In this document: piece by piece, positions 7,479-14,903 of the stretch
Numbering within the stretch: the first letter of the stretch is position 1
Layout: each line of letters begins with the position of its first letter
NCBI GenBank assembly: GCA_026398575.1
Contig: JAPLSP010000052.1
Coordinates: 1 to 22,615, forward strand
From: Candidatus Sumerlaeota bacterium
GTDB taxonomy: Bacteria; Sumerlaeota; Sumerlaeia; JADFCT01
Reading direction: 5' to 3'
DNA length: 22,615 bases
Position numbers and translations under genes: made by a program
Notes under the pieces: model-generated
Database searches by the model: none
The model's input: only the letters and a program-made list of their open reading frames with translations
What the model was told of the DNA's origin: nothing

Positions 7479-9166
7479 GAGTGAAATCACTCAAATATGG
7501 CGCCCAGGCGCTTGCGATGATCCTGCTGGTGGCGGTCATTTTGACGATGGTCAATCTGTTGGCCAGCCAGCGGGGCGTGCGCGGACAGCTCGATCTGACG
7601 CGGAATCATCTCTATACCATGCCCGAGGCCAGCTTGCGCGTGATGCGCGAAGTGAAGGACGTGGTCAACATCACCGTCTATCTGACGCGCAATCTGCCTC
7701 CGCGAATTCAGGAGGCGGAGCGCCAGCTGCGCGACATGCTCGCGCTTTACTCCGACGAATCGGGCGGGCGGCTGGCGATTGAATATGTGGACCCGGCCAC
7801 CGGCGGCAAGGAAAGCGAGAGCAAGTTCATTGATCCGCTGCGGCAGAAAGGCATCCAGGCGGTCCAAGTTCCTTTTCAAGATCCGAACCACATCGAAGTG
7901 GTGCGCATCTATATGTCGCTGGAAGTCCGGCAGGGCGACCGCTCCCAGGTCTTGCCGACGCTGTTTATTTTCGGCTCGATGGGACAGGCCTATCTGGTTC
8001 CGGAATTTGAGTACGCCTTCGCCGCCGCCGTGAAAAAGGTCACCCAAACGCGCTCCTATCGCGTCGGGCTGACCAGCAGCATGCCCGGCCTGAAGGTGGG
8101 TGCGGCGTTCAAGACCATCGTCGCCGATCTGAAACAGCAATGCGACGTTGCGCCGGATTATGCGATCCAACCGTCGCGGCCCATACGTTCGGATTTGGAC
8201 GCGCTGATCCTGATCGCGCCGCGCGATTTCACTCCGGCGCAGCTGTTCCAGATTGACCAATTCATTATGAATGGCGGGCGCGTGATCGCGCTGGTGGACC
8301 GCGTGGATCCGCGCAAGGACATCCCTCTGGCCGACGTGCGCGACGTCAATCTCAATCTCCTGCTCGAATACTACGGCGTCCGCGTCAATCCGGACTTGAT
8401 CCTTGATCTGAGTTCCAGCGTGCTGCACACATTCCCCGGCGGACCAGACGGCGGAAACATGACGGTCAAAGTTCCCTCCTGGATCATCGCGCCAATCGTG
8501 AATCCCGAGCATCCAGTCGTTAATCAGTTGCACGGCCTTGCGCTGGGCCGGGCTAGTTCGATAGCGACCGTCCCATCCGCTCCCGGCGGCGGCAAGGTCA
8601 CGCCCCTGGTTTTAAGCTCGCCCACTTCCTGGGCGACAACGGAACCGCTGGATTTGCGGCTCAACCCCCCGGCGCCGCGCAATCAGGACGCCTATTCTTC
8701 ACGGGTCGTGGCCGCCGCGATCACCGGTCTGCTCAAGAGCTATTACGCGGCGCGCCCGCTCGGCGATGAATTGACCAGCGGACCAGACGCGATCGAGCCG
8801 GGCGCGATCAAGCGCGAAACCCCATCGGCGCAGATCATCGTCGTAAGCGACACTGACTTTCTTTCCGACTTCAATATGGGAATCAATCAGGCTTTCGGAA
8901 CGAACCGGATTTTTATCTCCAACGCGATTGACTGGATGACGGTTGGCGGAGACCTTATCAGCATTCGTTCGCGCGGATTCGCGCCACGGCGTATCAATCC
9001 CGAATTGACGGATGCGGCCAAGACACAGATAAAATATCTCAATGCAATCGCGATACCGGCGCTTGTAGTTCTTCTGGGATTGGCAGTGCTGACTATTCGC
9101 CGAATTAACCGGCGGCGGCTGGCGGCGACGTACCGCAGGGGGCAGGGGGCAGGGGTCGGGGGTTAG
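7475..9166 (+). CDS. GldG-like ABC auxiliary protein
   Basis: This protein of about 563 residues has one N-terminal membrane anchor (residues about 10-30), a large extracytoplasmic region and a second anchor near the C-terminus (AIPALVVLLGLAVLTI). That is the layout of the GldG / ABC-transporter auxiliary family. The conserved opening (LDLTRNHLYTMPEASLRVMREVKDVVNITVYLTRNLP) and the later IIVVSDTDFLSD...NAIDWM block fit. The start is ATG 7475, overlapping the GldF-like stop by 4 nt. The last residues (RGQGAGVGG) are encoded by a GCAGGGG heptamer tract and the stop codon lies inside it, so the original C-terminus may have been altered by repeat growth. It presumably works with the upstream ATPase and permease. 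Confidence 0.85.
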   Translation: MRVKSLKYGAQALAMILLVAVILTMVNLLASQRGVRGQLDLTRNHLYTMPEASLRVMREVKDVVNITVYLTRNLPPRIQEAERQLRDMLALYSDESGGRLAIEYVDPATGGKESESKFIDPLRQKGIQAVQVPFQDPNHIEVVRIYMSLEVRQGDRSQVLPTLFIFGSMGQAYLVPEFEYAFAAAVKKVTQTRSYRVGLTSSMPGLKVGAAFKTIVADLKQQCDVAPDYAIQPSRPIRSDLDALILIAPRDFTPAQLFQIDQFIMNGGRVIALVDRVDPRKDIPLADVRDVNLNLLLEYYGVRVNPDLILDLSSSVLHTFPGGPDGGNMTVKVPSWIIAPIVNPEHPVVNQLHGLALGRASSIATVPSAPGGGKVTPLVLSSPTSWATTEPLDLRLNPPAPRNQDAYSSRVVAAAITGLLKSYYAARPLGDELTSGPDAIEPGAIKRETPSAQIIVVSDTDFLSDFNMGINQAFGTNRIFISNAIDWMTVGGDLISIRSRGFAPRRINPELTDAAKTQIKYLNAIAIPALVVLLGLAVLTIRRINRRRLAATYRRGQGAGVGG

Positions 9167-9204
9167 GGAGCAGGGGGCAGGGGGCAGGGGGCAGGGGGCA
9201 GGGG
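9135..9204. repeat. Heptamer tandem repeat (GCAGGGG)10
   Basis: Ten in-register 7-nt units: three GCAGGGG, one TCGGGGG, one TTAGGGA, five GCAGGGG. It spans the stop codon of the GldG-like gene (9164-9166). The G-runs of four or more could form a G-quadruplex on the plus strand. Confidence 0.85.
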
Positions 9205-9230
9205 GCGCGGGGGCGGGAAACGAGCGGATG

Positions 9231-9266
9231 AAGGACTACAAGGACCACAAGGACCGCAAGGACGGG
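9231..9266. repeat. 9-nt tandem repeat (AAGGACNNC), four units
   Basis: Units aaggactac, aaggaccac, aaggaccgc and aaggacggg are contiguous. An inverted relative of the array lies at 9349-9402, so transcripts of the 9231-9402 stretch could fold on themselves. Confidence 0.75.
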
Positions 9267-9301
9267 CGACTGCGCGGTTGGCGGGCACTCCAACTTACCG
9301 T

Positions 9302-9341
9302 CCGCTCAACAGCTTAGCGCCCGCTCTGCAGCTTGACGCCC
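9302..9341. repeat. 19-nt direct repeat, two copies
   Basis: Two adjacent 19-nt units (CCGCTCAACAGCTTAGCGC and CCGCTCTGCAGCTTGACGC) match at about 15 positions. They lie between the two oppositely oriented 9-nt arrays. Confidence 0.5.
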
Positions 9342-9348
9342 GATTTTC

Positions 9349-9402
9349 AAGGTCCTTGTGGTCGTTGTTGTCCTTGCGGTCCTTGGTGTCTTTGAGGCTC
9401 TT
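9349..9402. repeat. 9-nt tandem repeat abutting a start codon
   Basis: Six units (aaggtcctt, gtggtcgtt, gttgtcctt, gcggtcctt, ggtgtcttt, gaggctctt) end exactly at the ATG of the DUF4340 gene at 9403. The GAGG that could act as ribosome site is part of the last unit. The array is the inverse orientation of the 9231-9266 array. Confidence 0.75.
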
Positions 9403-10395
9403 ATGCGCACTCGCAATCTTGTCATTTTGCTGGTGGCGGCGGTGGCGATGGTCGCCATCTGGCAGGCGAGGCGCGCGCCGCGCGGCAAATCCGCCGAATT
9501 CTCCGGGGTGATTCCCAAATTCAGCAGAAACCAGGTCGGATGCATCATGATCGAAACCCCAGGGACGTCCGTCACGCTGACACGCAAGAGCGAGCGATGG
9601 TATTGCGACACAAATGGACGCCTGCGCGCTGACGCCGACGCCATCCGGCGCGTGCTCGACGGCGTGGAGAACATGCCGCCGGCCAAAGTGATTTCGAAAG
9701 ATCCCGCCATGCACACGGAATTCAAAGTGGATAAAGCCACCGGGTGGCGCGTGCGAATGCTTTCAACCAATGGCGCCCGGTTGTTCGATGTGATGATCGG
9801 CAAGCGTCCGCCCCAGGAAGTCCGCGCCACTTACGTCAGACCCTCCGACAGCAACGTCACTTATCAGGCGCCCAGGGATTTGACGCTGCTGTTCGACCGC
9901 CCCGAGGGCTGGCGAAATAAGCTGCTGTTCGAAGTGAAGTTGGAGGAGCTCAGCCGCATTCAGATTGAGACCACCACCTATACGATTGCGCTTGCGCCCA
10001 AGCCGTCGCCGGGCAAGCAGGAGTCAGGCGCAAGCGCAGCCACGGCAGAAGCCGTGCCGTGGGTTATTGTCCAGCCGATCCACGCCGACGCGCGATCGGA
10101 GATCATGGATCGCCTGTCGAACATGCTGCTGTATTTCGCGGCGTTCGGACTCGAAGATAATGTGGCGGGCGTGCCTCTGTCCGAATTCGGCCTGAACCCG
10201 GCCTACGCGACCATTACGTTCGCGCGCGGCGAATCGAGCAACGGCGCCATCGTCCTCACCATCGGCGAACAACTGCATGAAGAGGAATCGCCTCGCGCGC
10301 GATATGCGATGGTCTCGGGAGACCCGCAGATATATATTTTAAGGGAGGAGACGTTGAGCGTCTTCTTCCTGAATCCATCGGAAATGAAAAAATAG
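9403..10395 (+). CDS. DUF4340 protein, fourth gene of the Gld-like operon
   Basis: This protein of about 330 residues has a single N-terminal membrane anchor (NLVILLVAAVAMVAIW) and an extracytoplasmic body. It fits DUF4340: repeated beta-rich units with a W-x-V style core (ERWYCDTNGRLRADADAIRRVLDGVENM, then GKRPPQEVRATYVR, and a C-terminal YILREETL segment). Genes of this family commonly follow GldG-like genes, and it is thought to be an accessory of the exporter; its role is unknown. I start at ATG 9403 because the open frame upstream (from 9358) is made of 9-nt repeats and gives a valine/leucine-rich artefact. GAGG at 9394-9397 is the likely ribosome site. Confidence 0.8.
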   Translation: MRTRNLVILLVAAVAMVAIWQARRAPRGKSAEFSGVIPKFSRNQVGCIMIETPGTSVTLTRKSERWYCDTNGRLRADADAIRRVLDGVENMPPAKVISKDPAMHTEFKVDKATGWRVRMLSTNGARLFDVMIGKRPPQEVRATYVRPSDSNVTYQAPRDLTLLFDRPEGWRNKLLFEVKLEELSRIQIETTTYTIALAPKPSPGKQESGASAATAEAVPWVIVQPIHADARSEIMDRLSNMLLYFAAFGLEDNVAGVPLSEFGLNPAYATITFARGESSNGAIVLTIGEQLHEEESPRARYAMVSGDPQIYILREETLSVFFLNPSEMKK

Positions 10396-10421
10396 CCTGC
10401 GGCGCCGCAAAGCCCCTATCC

Positions 10422-11153
10422 ATGAGTGAATCCGCCACAATGGAAATCTGCCTGCAAACGCGCGGACTGCGCGTTGAGATCGAAGGCGCCCTTGTCCTGG
10501 ACGGCGTGGATTTCGATCTGGCCTGCGGGCAGATGATCGGCATGGTTGGGCCGTCCGGCGGGGGCAAAACGACGTTTATTCACGTCTGTCTGGGACGGCT
10601 CAAGCCTGCGGCGGGATTCGCCAGGATTTTAGGTGTCGCCCCTCAAGACCTGGGAGAGCGGCGCGCCCGGATCGGCTATTCTTCCCAGCGCGCATTCCGC
10701 GATTTTCCGCCTCAGACGCGCGCGATAGATTTCGTCCTGGAAGGCGGGCTTCCCGCGGACCGCGTGCGCCGCCGCCCGCCGGACTTGCTCGAGAGCGCGA
10801 AGGAGGCGCTGGAACTCGCCGATACGCCGCAACTGGCCGACCGCCCCATCGGCGGGCTGGACGCCGTGCGCTTTTGGCGCGTGCGGCTGGCGCGCGCGCT
10901 GGTCAACCGGCCTCAACTCGTGATTCTGGATGAACTGGGCGAAGGCTTGATGGCGCATGAGAGGCTGGCGCTCTTCAAGCGGGTGGCATGGATCAAGGAA
11001 CAACTCAAGTTCACGGCCCTGCTGGTGTCGCGCGATCTCGCCGCCCTTCAAGACATCGTCCATGAGATCGTTTGCCTGAATCACAAAATTCTGTTTCGCG
11101 GCGCCCCCTCGTTCCTCTCGCATGACACGGTCATGAAAATGTACCCAAAGTAG
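10422..11153 (+). CDS. Degenerate ABC ATPase, metal-transporter (ZnuC) type
   Basis: The overall pattern follows ATPases of zinc/manganese importers: Walker A (GPSGGGKTT, near residues 44-52), Q-loop (GYSSQRAF), the ADTPQLADRPIGGL run, and Walker B (LVILDEL). Two catalytic elements are lost. The LSGGQ signature reads LDAVR (in GGLDAVRFWRVRLARAL). The switch histidine of the usual TH-D-L block is arginine (LVSRDLAAL). The D-loop is also altered (EGLM for GLD). ATP binding may survive, but normal dimeric hydrolysis is doubtful. No ABC-3 permease or binding protein is nearby. It begins 26 nt after the DUF4340 gene and may be the fifth gene of that operon. No frameshift is present, so it is retained as an open protein of 243 residues. 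Confidence 0.8.
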   Translation: MSESATMEICLQTRGLRVEIEGALVLDGVDFDLACGQMIGMVGPSGGGKTTFIHVCLGRLKPAAGFARILGVAPQDLGERRARIGYSSQRAFRDFPPQTRAIDFVLEGGLPADRVRRRPPDLLESAKEALELADTPQLADRPIGGLDAVRFWRVRLARALVNRPQLVILDELGEGLMAHERLALFKRVAWIKEQLKFTALLVSRDLAALQDIVHEIVCLNHKILFRGAPSFLSHDTVMKMYPK

Positions 11154-11155
11154 AT

Positions 11156-11265
11156 GAGTTCCGAGTTCCGAGTTCCGAGTTCCGGGTTCCGAGTTCCGAG
11201 TTCCGAGTTCCGGGTTCCGAGTTCCGAGTTCCGAGTTCCGAGTTCCGAGTTCCGAGTTCCGAGTT
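11156..11265. repeat. Heptamer tandem repeat (CCGAGTT)15
   Basis: Fifteen complete 7-nt units (11161-11265), two of them CCGGGTT, are preceded by a partial unit. The tract starts only a few nt after the stop codon of the degenerate ATPase. Positions 11266-11346 add a weak GCCTTG/CAAGGC inverted pair (11285-11290 and 11319-11324) between the convergent genes and nothing else recognisable. Confidence 0.9.
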
Positions 11266-11346
11266 GTGACTTCAACGCCACTTTGCCTTGCGGTCAGGCG
11301 TGGCGTCGGCCTTTGAAGCAAGGCGGCCTGCAACTGCATATGCAAA

Positions 11347-12492
11347 TCAAAGCGTCTCGACTCTTATCTTTGCGCGTTCGCGGATGAAGGCCCAACGGCG
11401 GCGCAGCTCGAAGCGGGCGCCGGTATGCCCCTCGGATATAAGCGCGGCCAGCCGTTCCACTTCATTGAAGCTCGGCGGATAATCGTCGCCGGACACCGTC
11501 ATGATCCATCGCCGCAACACCCGCCGCAGCAAGGCCAGAGGAAGGGAAGAAAGAAATTTTAGATGGACGATGGACGATGGACGATTAGCGATTGACGATT
11601 GACGGGTGGCGATTGGCGATTGACGATTGACGATTGACGATTGACGATTGGCGATTGACGATTGACCCCTGACCCCTGACCCCTGACCCCTGCCCTTCGC
11701 CCCCTGACCCCGGACTACAGCTTCCGCCATCTCCTCCAAAAATTCATCCTCTGCGCGCAGCGATTCGGCGGCCCGAGCCAGGGCGTCGCGGATGGAAGGA
11801 TTGAATTCCTTTTCCAGGAGAGGCAGCAAAACCAGACGCACATGATTTCTCAAATGCTCGATGTCTGCGTTGGAAGCGTCCGTGCGCCATCGCAGCTTGC
11901 GATCGCGGCAATACGCCTCCACCTGGCGGCGCGTCACGTCATAAAGCGGGCGAATCATCGCAACGCCTTCGCGCTCGGCGCGAGGGCCGAACGCGGCCAG
12001 ACCGTGCGATCCCGAGCCTCGAATCAGCCGCATCAAAACAGTTTCCGCCAGATCGTCCCGCGTATGGCCGAGCGCGATGATCCGAATGCGCCGGCGACGC
12101 GCCTCGCGCGCAAGCGCTGCGCGCCTGGCGTCGCGCCATTCGGATTCGGGCGAAGCGTTTCGCTTCTCGCGGGGCGCCACATGCGAAAGCCGGAGCGGGA
12201 TGATCGAGCAAGGCCAGCCCATTCGCGCCACCAACCGCTCGACGAATCGCGCGTCGGCCTTGGACGCCCGCCCGCGCAAACCATGATCTACGTGAACAAC
12301 GCGGATGCTCAGCTTCAACGGCGTTTCGCGCGCAAGCCGCGTCAAAAGGTGTAGCATCGCCACTGAATCAGCGCCGCCCGAGACAGCGGCGATCACGCGG
12401 TCGCCCGGCGCCAGCATTCGCTCCCGGCGAATCGTTTCGAGGGCGGGCGCCAATATATCATTCGAATGCGGACATGAGAGGGCGCGCTTCAT
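11347..12492 (-). CDS. tilS: tRNA(Ile)-lysidine synthase with repeat insertion
   Basis: TilS adds lysine to the wobble C34 of the AUA-decoding tRNA-Ile, using ATP. The PP-loop SGGADS (residues 38-43), HVDHGLRG, GHTRDDLAETVLMRLIRGSGSHGLA and RNHVRLVLLPLL all match the family. At residues 260-311 the frame runs through 22 contiguous heptanucleotides (11562-11715). They encode a repeating seven-residue pattern (SSIVNRQ, SSIANRQ, SPIATRQ and similar). This lies between the catalytic part plus its helical extension and the C-terminal piece, probably as a flexible linker. After it the sequence resumes as LALLRRVLRRWI..., as expected for the family. The ATG overlaps the upstream gene's stop (ATGA). 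The N-terminal domain is intact; activity is likely but untested. Confidence 0.9.
   Translation of the reverse strand: MKRALSCPHSNDILAPALETIRRERMLAPGDRVIAAVSGGADSVAMLHLLTRLARETPLKLSIRVVHVDHGLRGRASKADARFVERLVARMGWPCSIIPLRLSHVAPREKRNASPESEWRDARRAALAREARRRRIRIIALGHTRDDLAETVLMRLIRGSGSHGLAAFGPRAEREGVAMIRPLYDVTRRQVEAYCRDRKLRWRTDASNADIEHLRNHVRLVLLPLLEKEFNPSIRDALARAAESLRAEDEFLEEMAEAVVRGQGAKGRGQGSGVRGQSSIANRQSSIVNRQSPIATRQSSIANRPSSIVHLKFLSSLPLALLRRVLRRWIMTVSGDDYPPSFNEVERLAALISEGHTGARFELRRRWAFIRERAKIRVETL
11562..11715. repeat. 22-unit heptamer array inside tilS
   Basis: There are 22 units of 7 nt with no register slip: three GATGGAC, then variants of GATTGAC/GATTGGC, then CCCTGAC and relatives. Unit identity changes along the array but the period never does. 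154 nt is not a multiple of 3, so loss or gain of one or two units would shift the tilS frame. Confidence 0.9.
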
Positions 12493-12812
12493 TCTTCTGG
12501 TTTGGGCTTCGGTCCTTCCTGGCCTTCTTTGTATCGCTCCCTCACGGGCTTTTGCGCGCTGAAGGCGCCGAACAAGACGCCCATCACAAGGAAGATGATG
12601 ATAATGATCTTAATCAAGGCATGCATGGGGGGCGGGGGGTTATCCTTGGTGTATTTCCAGTACCAGAGCGCGAAGCAAATCCACGAACCCCAGTAAATGA
12701 TGTACAGCGGCGATTTGCGCCGATACAACTGCTCCACGCCATACAGAATGCAGGCGGTCCAGGCCAGGGCGATGCCCATCGCAATAAAAAGCGGGAAATT
12801 GGTGCTGTTCAA
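12489..12812 (-). CDS. Small membrane protein upstream of tilS
   Basis: I do not recognise a family. This 107-residue protein has three hydrophobic segments (FPLFIAMGIALAWTACILYGV, PLYIIYWGSWICFALWYW, ALIKIIIIIFLVMGVLFGAF). A short KDNPPPP loop precedes the last one, and the tail is charged and ends KPKPEE. The start codon is TTG at 12812, supported by an AGAAGGA-like ribosome site about 8 nt upstream (plus-strand 12821-12826). An ATG at 12779 would cut into the first membrane segment. The stop overlaps the tilS ATG by 4 nt, so tilS is translated from the same message. Confidence 0.7.
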   Translation of the reverse strand: MNSTNFPLFIAMGIALAWTACILYGVEQLYRRKSPLYIIYWGSWICFALWYWKYTKDNPPPPMHALIKIIIIIFLVMGVLFGAFSAQKPVRERYKEGQEGPKPKPEE

Positions 12813-12989
12813 GGTCGGTATCCTTCTTTTATATGATCCGGCGCCGGGATGCTGATCGCTTCAGAAAAGGAAGTTTGCCCCTGTCTTTATGCGGCGTCAA
12901 GGAGATTCCCGATAAAAACCATTGCGCTCCGGCAGGCCGCTTTCTAATCTCGTGAAAACAGCCAATTGACGATGAGGAGCATTGATATC
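12813..12989. promoter_or_regulatory. Divergent intergenic region (membrane protein/tilS versus ilvB)
   Basis: This 177-nt gap must hold promoters for both directions. No strong box pair, leader peptide or T-box feature was visible. The ilvB ribosome site GAGGAG lies at 12974-12979. Confidence 0.4.
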
Positions 12990-14753
12990 ATGAGCATAAC
13001 CGGCGCTCAAATTATCGTGGACGCGCTCGAGCGCGAAGGCGTCGTGGAGTTTTTTTGCTTTCCCGGCGGCGCGGTCCTGGACCTGTGCGACGCCATTGCG
13101 GAATCCAAAATACTCAAACCAATCCTGGTGCGGCATGAGCAGGGCGCCGGCCACATGGCCGACGGCTATGCCCGTTCCTCCGGGCGTCCGGGAGTCCTGC
13201 TGGTGACCTCCGGTCCCGGCGCCACCAACATCGTCACGGCCCTGGCCAACGCCTATATGGATTCGGTTCCGGTCGTCGCGCTGACCGGACAGGTGCCGAC
13301 GGCGGCCATCGGCAACGACGCCTTTCAGGAGGCCGATATTGTCGGCATCACCCGGCCCTGCACGAAACACAACTACCTCGTCAAGAACGTGGCGGATCTA
13401 GGGCAGACGATCAAGGAAGCGTTTTATATCGCGACAACGGGCAAACCCGGACCCGTCTTGATTGATATCCCCAAAGACGTGCAGCAGGCGAAACTGGAGG
13501 ACTATTCCTATCCGGAGACCGCCGACATCCGCTCTTACAAGCCCACGACCGAAGGCAATCCCCGGCAGATCGTGCAGGCTGCCCGCATCATCGAACGGTC
13601 GAAAAAGCCCGTGATTTACGCCGGAGGCGGCGCCATCGTGGCCAACGCCGCGAACCTGATCCTGGCGCTGGCCGAAAAATGCGATATCCCGGTAACGACG
13701 ACGCTGTTGGGACTGGGCGTCTTCCCCGAGACGCATCCGCTGGCGCTCAAGATGGTTGGAATGCATGGCACGGCCTACGCCAATCACGCCGTTAACGAAT
13801 GCGATTGCCTGATCACCGCCGGCGCGCGATTCGACGACCGCGTCACCGGCAAAGTCGCGACCTTCGCGCCGCATTGCCGCGGCAATATCATTCACATTGA
13901 CATTGATCCCTCGGCTATCTCCAAGAGCGTTCCCGCCGATTGCCCCATCGTTGGCGATTGCGGCAAAGTGCTCACGGCGCTGCTGGCCGAGATCAAGCCC
14001 TGCCGGCATCCGGAATGGATCGCCGAATGTGACGCGTGGAAAAAACAGTTCCCGCTGGGTTACGACCGCGAGGGAGCGGGATTGCGTCCGCAATACGTCA
14101 TTGAGGAGCTTTATAAATTCACCGGCGGCGACGCCATCGTCGCAACCGAAGTGGGACAACACCAGATGTGGGCGGCGCAGTTCTGGACCTCGACGCGCCC
14201 GCGAAGGTTCCTTTCATCGGGCGGCCTGGGGACAATGGGCTACGGCCTGCCGGCGGCCATCGGCGCCCAGGTGGCGAATCCCGATCAACTGGTGGTCAAT
14301 ATCGCGGGCGACGGCTCGATCCAGATGAACGCCCAGGAATTCACCACGGCGGCGCTGAACCACCTTCCCGTCAAAACGCTGATCCTGAACAACCGCTACC
14401 TCGGCATGGTGCGGCAATGGCAGCAGTTGTTCTACGGGCGGCGCTATACCATCACGCCGCTGAATCGCGCGCAGGCGAAGCTGAGAGAAACCGACGCCGC
14501 CGCGGACGAAAACCTGCCTCCCTATCTGCCCGACTTCGTCAAACTGGCCGACGCGCACGGCTGCGTGGGATTGCGCGTCTCGCGCAAAGAAGACGTGCGC
14601 GGCGCTTTCGAGGAAATGATCAAAGTCCGCCGCCCCGTCATCATTGATTTCTGGGTCGAGCAGGAAGAAAACGTCTTCCCCATGATCCCCGCCGGCAAAG
14701 GCGTCAAGGAAATGATCGCCAGCCACGAAGATTATACGCGGGGGCTGGCGTGA
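12990..14753 (+). CDS. ilvB: Acetolactate synthase large (catalytic) subunit
   Basis: This thiamine-diphosphate enzyme of 587 residues condenses pyruvate to 2-acetolactate (or with 2-ketobutyrate) in valine, leucine and isoleucine synthesis. Catalytic Glu50 sits in RHEQGAGHMADGYAR. The ThDP/Mg motif begins GDGSIQMN (about residue 440) and ends at LNNRYLGMVRQWQ. The FAD/regulatory middle domain (VTTTLLGLGVFPETHPL...GARFDDRVTG) is intact. I prefer ATG 12990 with GAGGAG 10 nt upstream over TTG 12966 or ATG 12972. A regulatory subunit (ilvN) does not follow in this window and no other branched-chain genes are present, so ilvN must be elsewhere or the enzyme works alone. Confidence 0.94.
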   Translation: MSITGAQIIVDALEREGVVEFFCFPGGAVLDLCDAIAESKILKPILVRHEQGAGHMADGYARSSGRPGVLLVTSGPGATNIVTALANAYMDSVPVVALTGQVPTAAIGNDAFQEADIVGITRPCTKHNYLVKNVADLGQTIKEAFYIATTGKPGPVLIDIPKDVQQAKLEDYSYPETADIRSYKPTTEGNPRQIVQAARIIERSKKPVIYAGGGAIVANAANLILALAEKCDIPVTTTLLGLGVFPETHPLALKMVGMHGTAYANHAVNECDCLITAGARFDDRVTGKVATFAPHCRGNIIHIDIDPSAISKSVPADCPIVGDCGKVLTALLAEIKPCRHPEWIAECDAWKKQFPLGYDREGAGLRPQYVIEELYKFTGGDAIVATEVGQHQMWAAQFWTSTRPRRFLSSGGLGTMGYGLPAAIGAQVANPDQLVVNIAGDGSIQMNAQEFTTAALNHLPVKTLILNNRYLGMVRQWQQLFYGRRYTITPLNRAQAKLRETDAAADENLPPYLPDFVKLADAHGCVGLRVSRKEDVRGAFEEMIKVRRPVIIDFWVEQEENVFPMIPAGKGVKEMIASHEDYTRGLA

Positions 14754-14792
14754 TAGCGAGTATAATGGCATTTCGAGACTGCAAACCTTGGC

Positions 14793-14822
14793 TTGACTCC
14801 CATTTCCGGAATACGATTTAAT
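14793..14822 (+). promoter_or_regulatory. Predicted promoter of the toxin/Shedu cassette
   Basis: TTGACT (14793-14798) and TTTAAT (14817-14822) are 18 nt apart, each one base from consensus. The pair lies inside an inverted repeat (CTGCAAACC at 14779-14787, GGTTTGCAG at 14877-14885). This gives the three-gene set its own promoter, separate from ilvB. Confidence 0.45.
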
Positions 14823-14903
14823 CCTCACGGCATTGAGAAGCGGCGCCAAACGATCAAGCGTTGAAAATCCGCTGCAGGTTTGCAGGGGGCAAAGGAGAAA
14901 GTC

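Noticed and set aside
7487..8533. Minus-strand open frame opposite the GldG-like gene
   Set aside because: Antisense shadow rich in His, Arg and Gln; the plus strand has conserved GldG features and an ATGA-coupled start.
11081..11387. Open frames on both strands across the CCGAGTT array
   Set aside because: They encode only the heptamer read as a 7-residue repeat and lack ribosome sites; they are by-products of the repeat.
12489..12812. Small membrane protein as an integral part of tRNA modification
   Set aside because: Only the 4-nt overlap with tilS supports a link; no motif connects it to tRNA, so it is left as unknown.
12990..14753. Other ThDP enzymes (oxalyl-CoA decarboxylase, glyoxylate carboligase) for the ilvB gene
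   Set aside because: The middle-domain and GDGSIQMN...LGMVRQWQ patterns follow acetolactate synthase throughout, including the tail after the ThDP motif.
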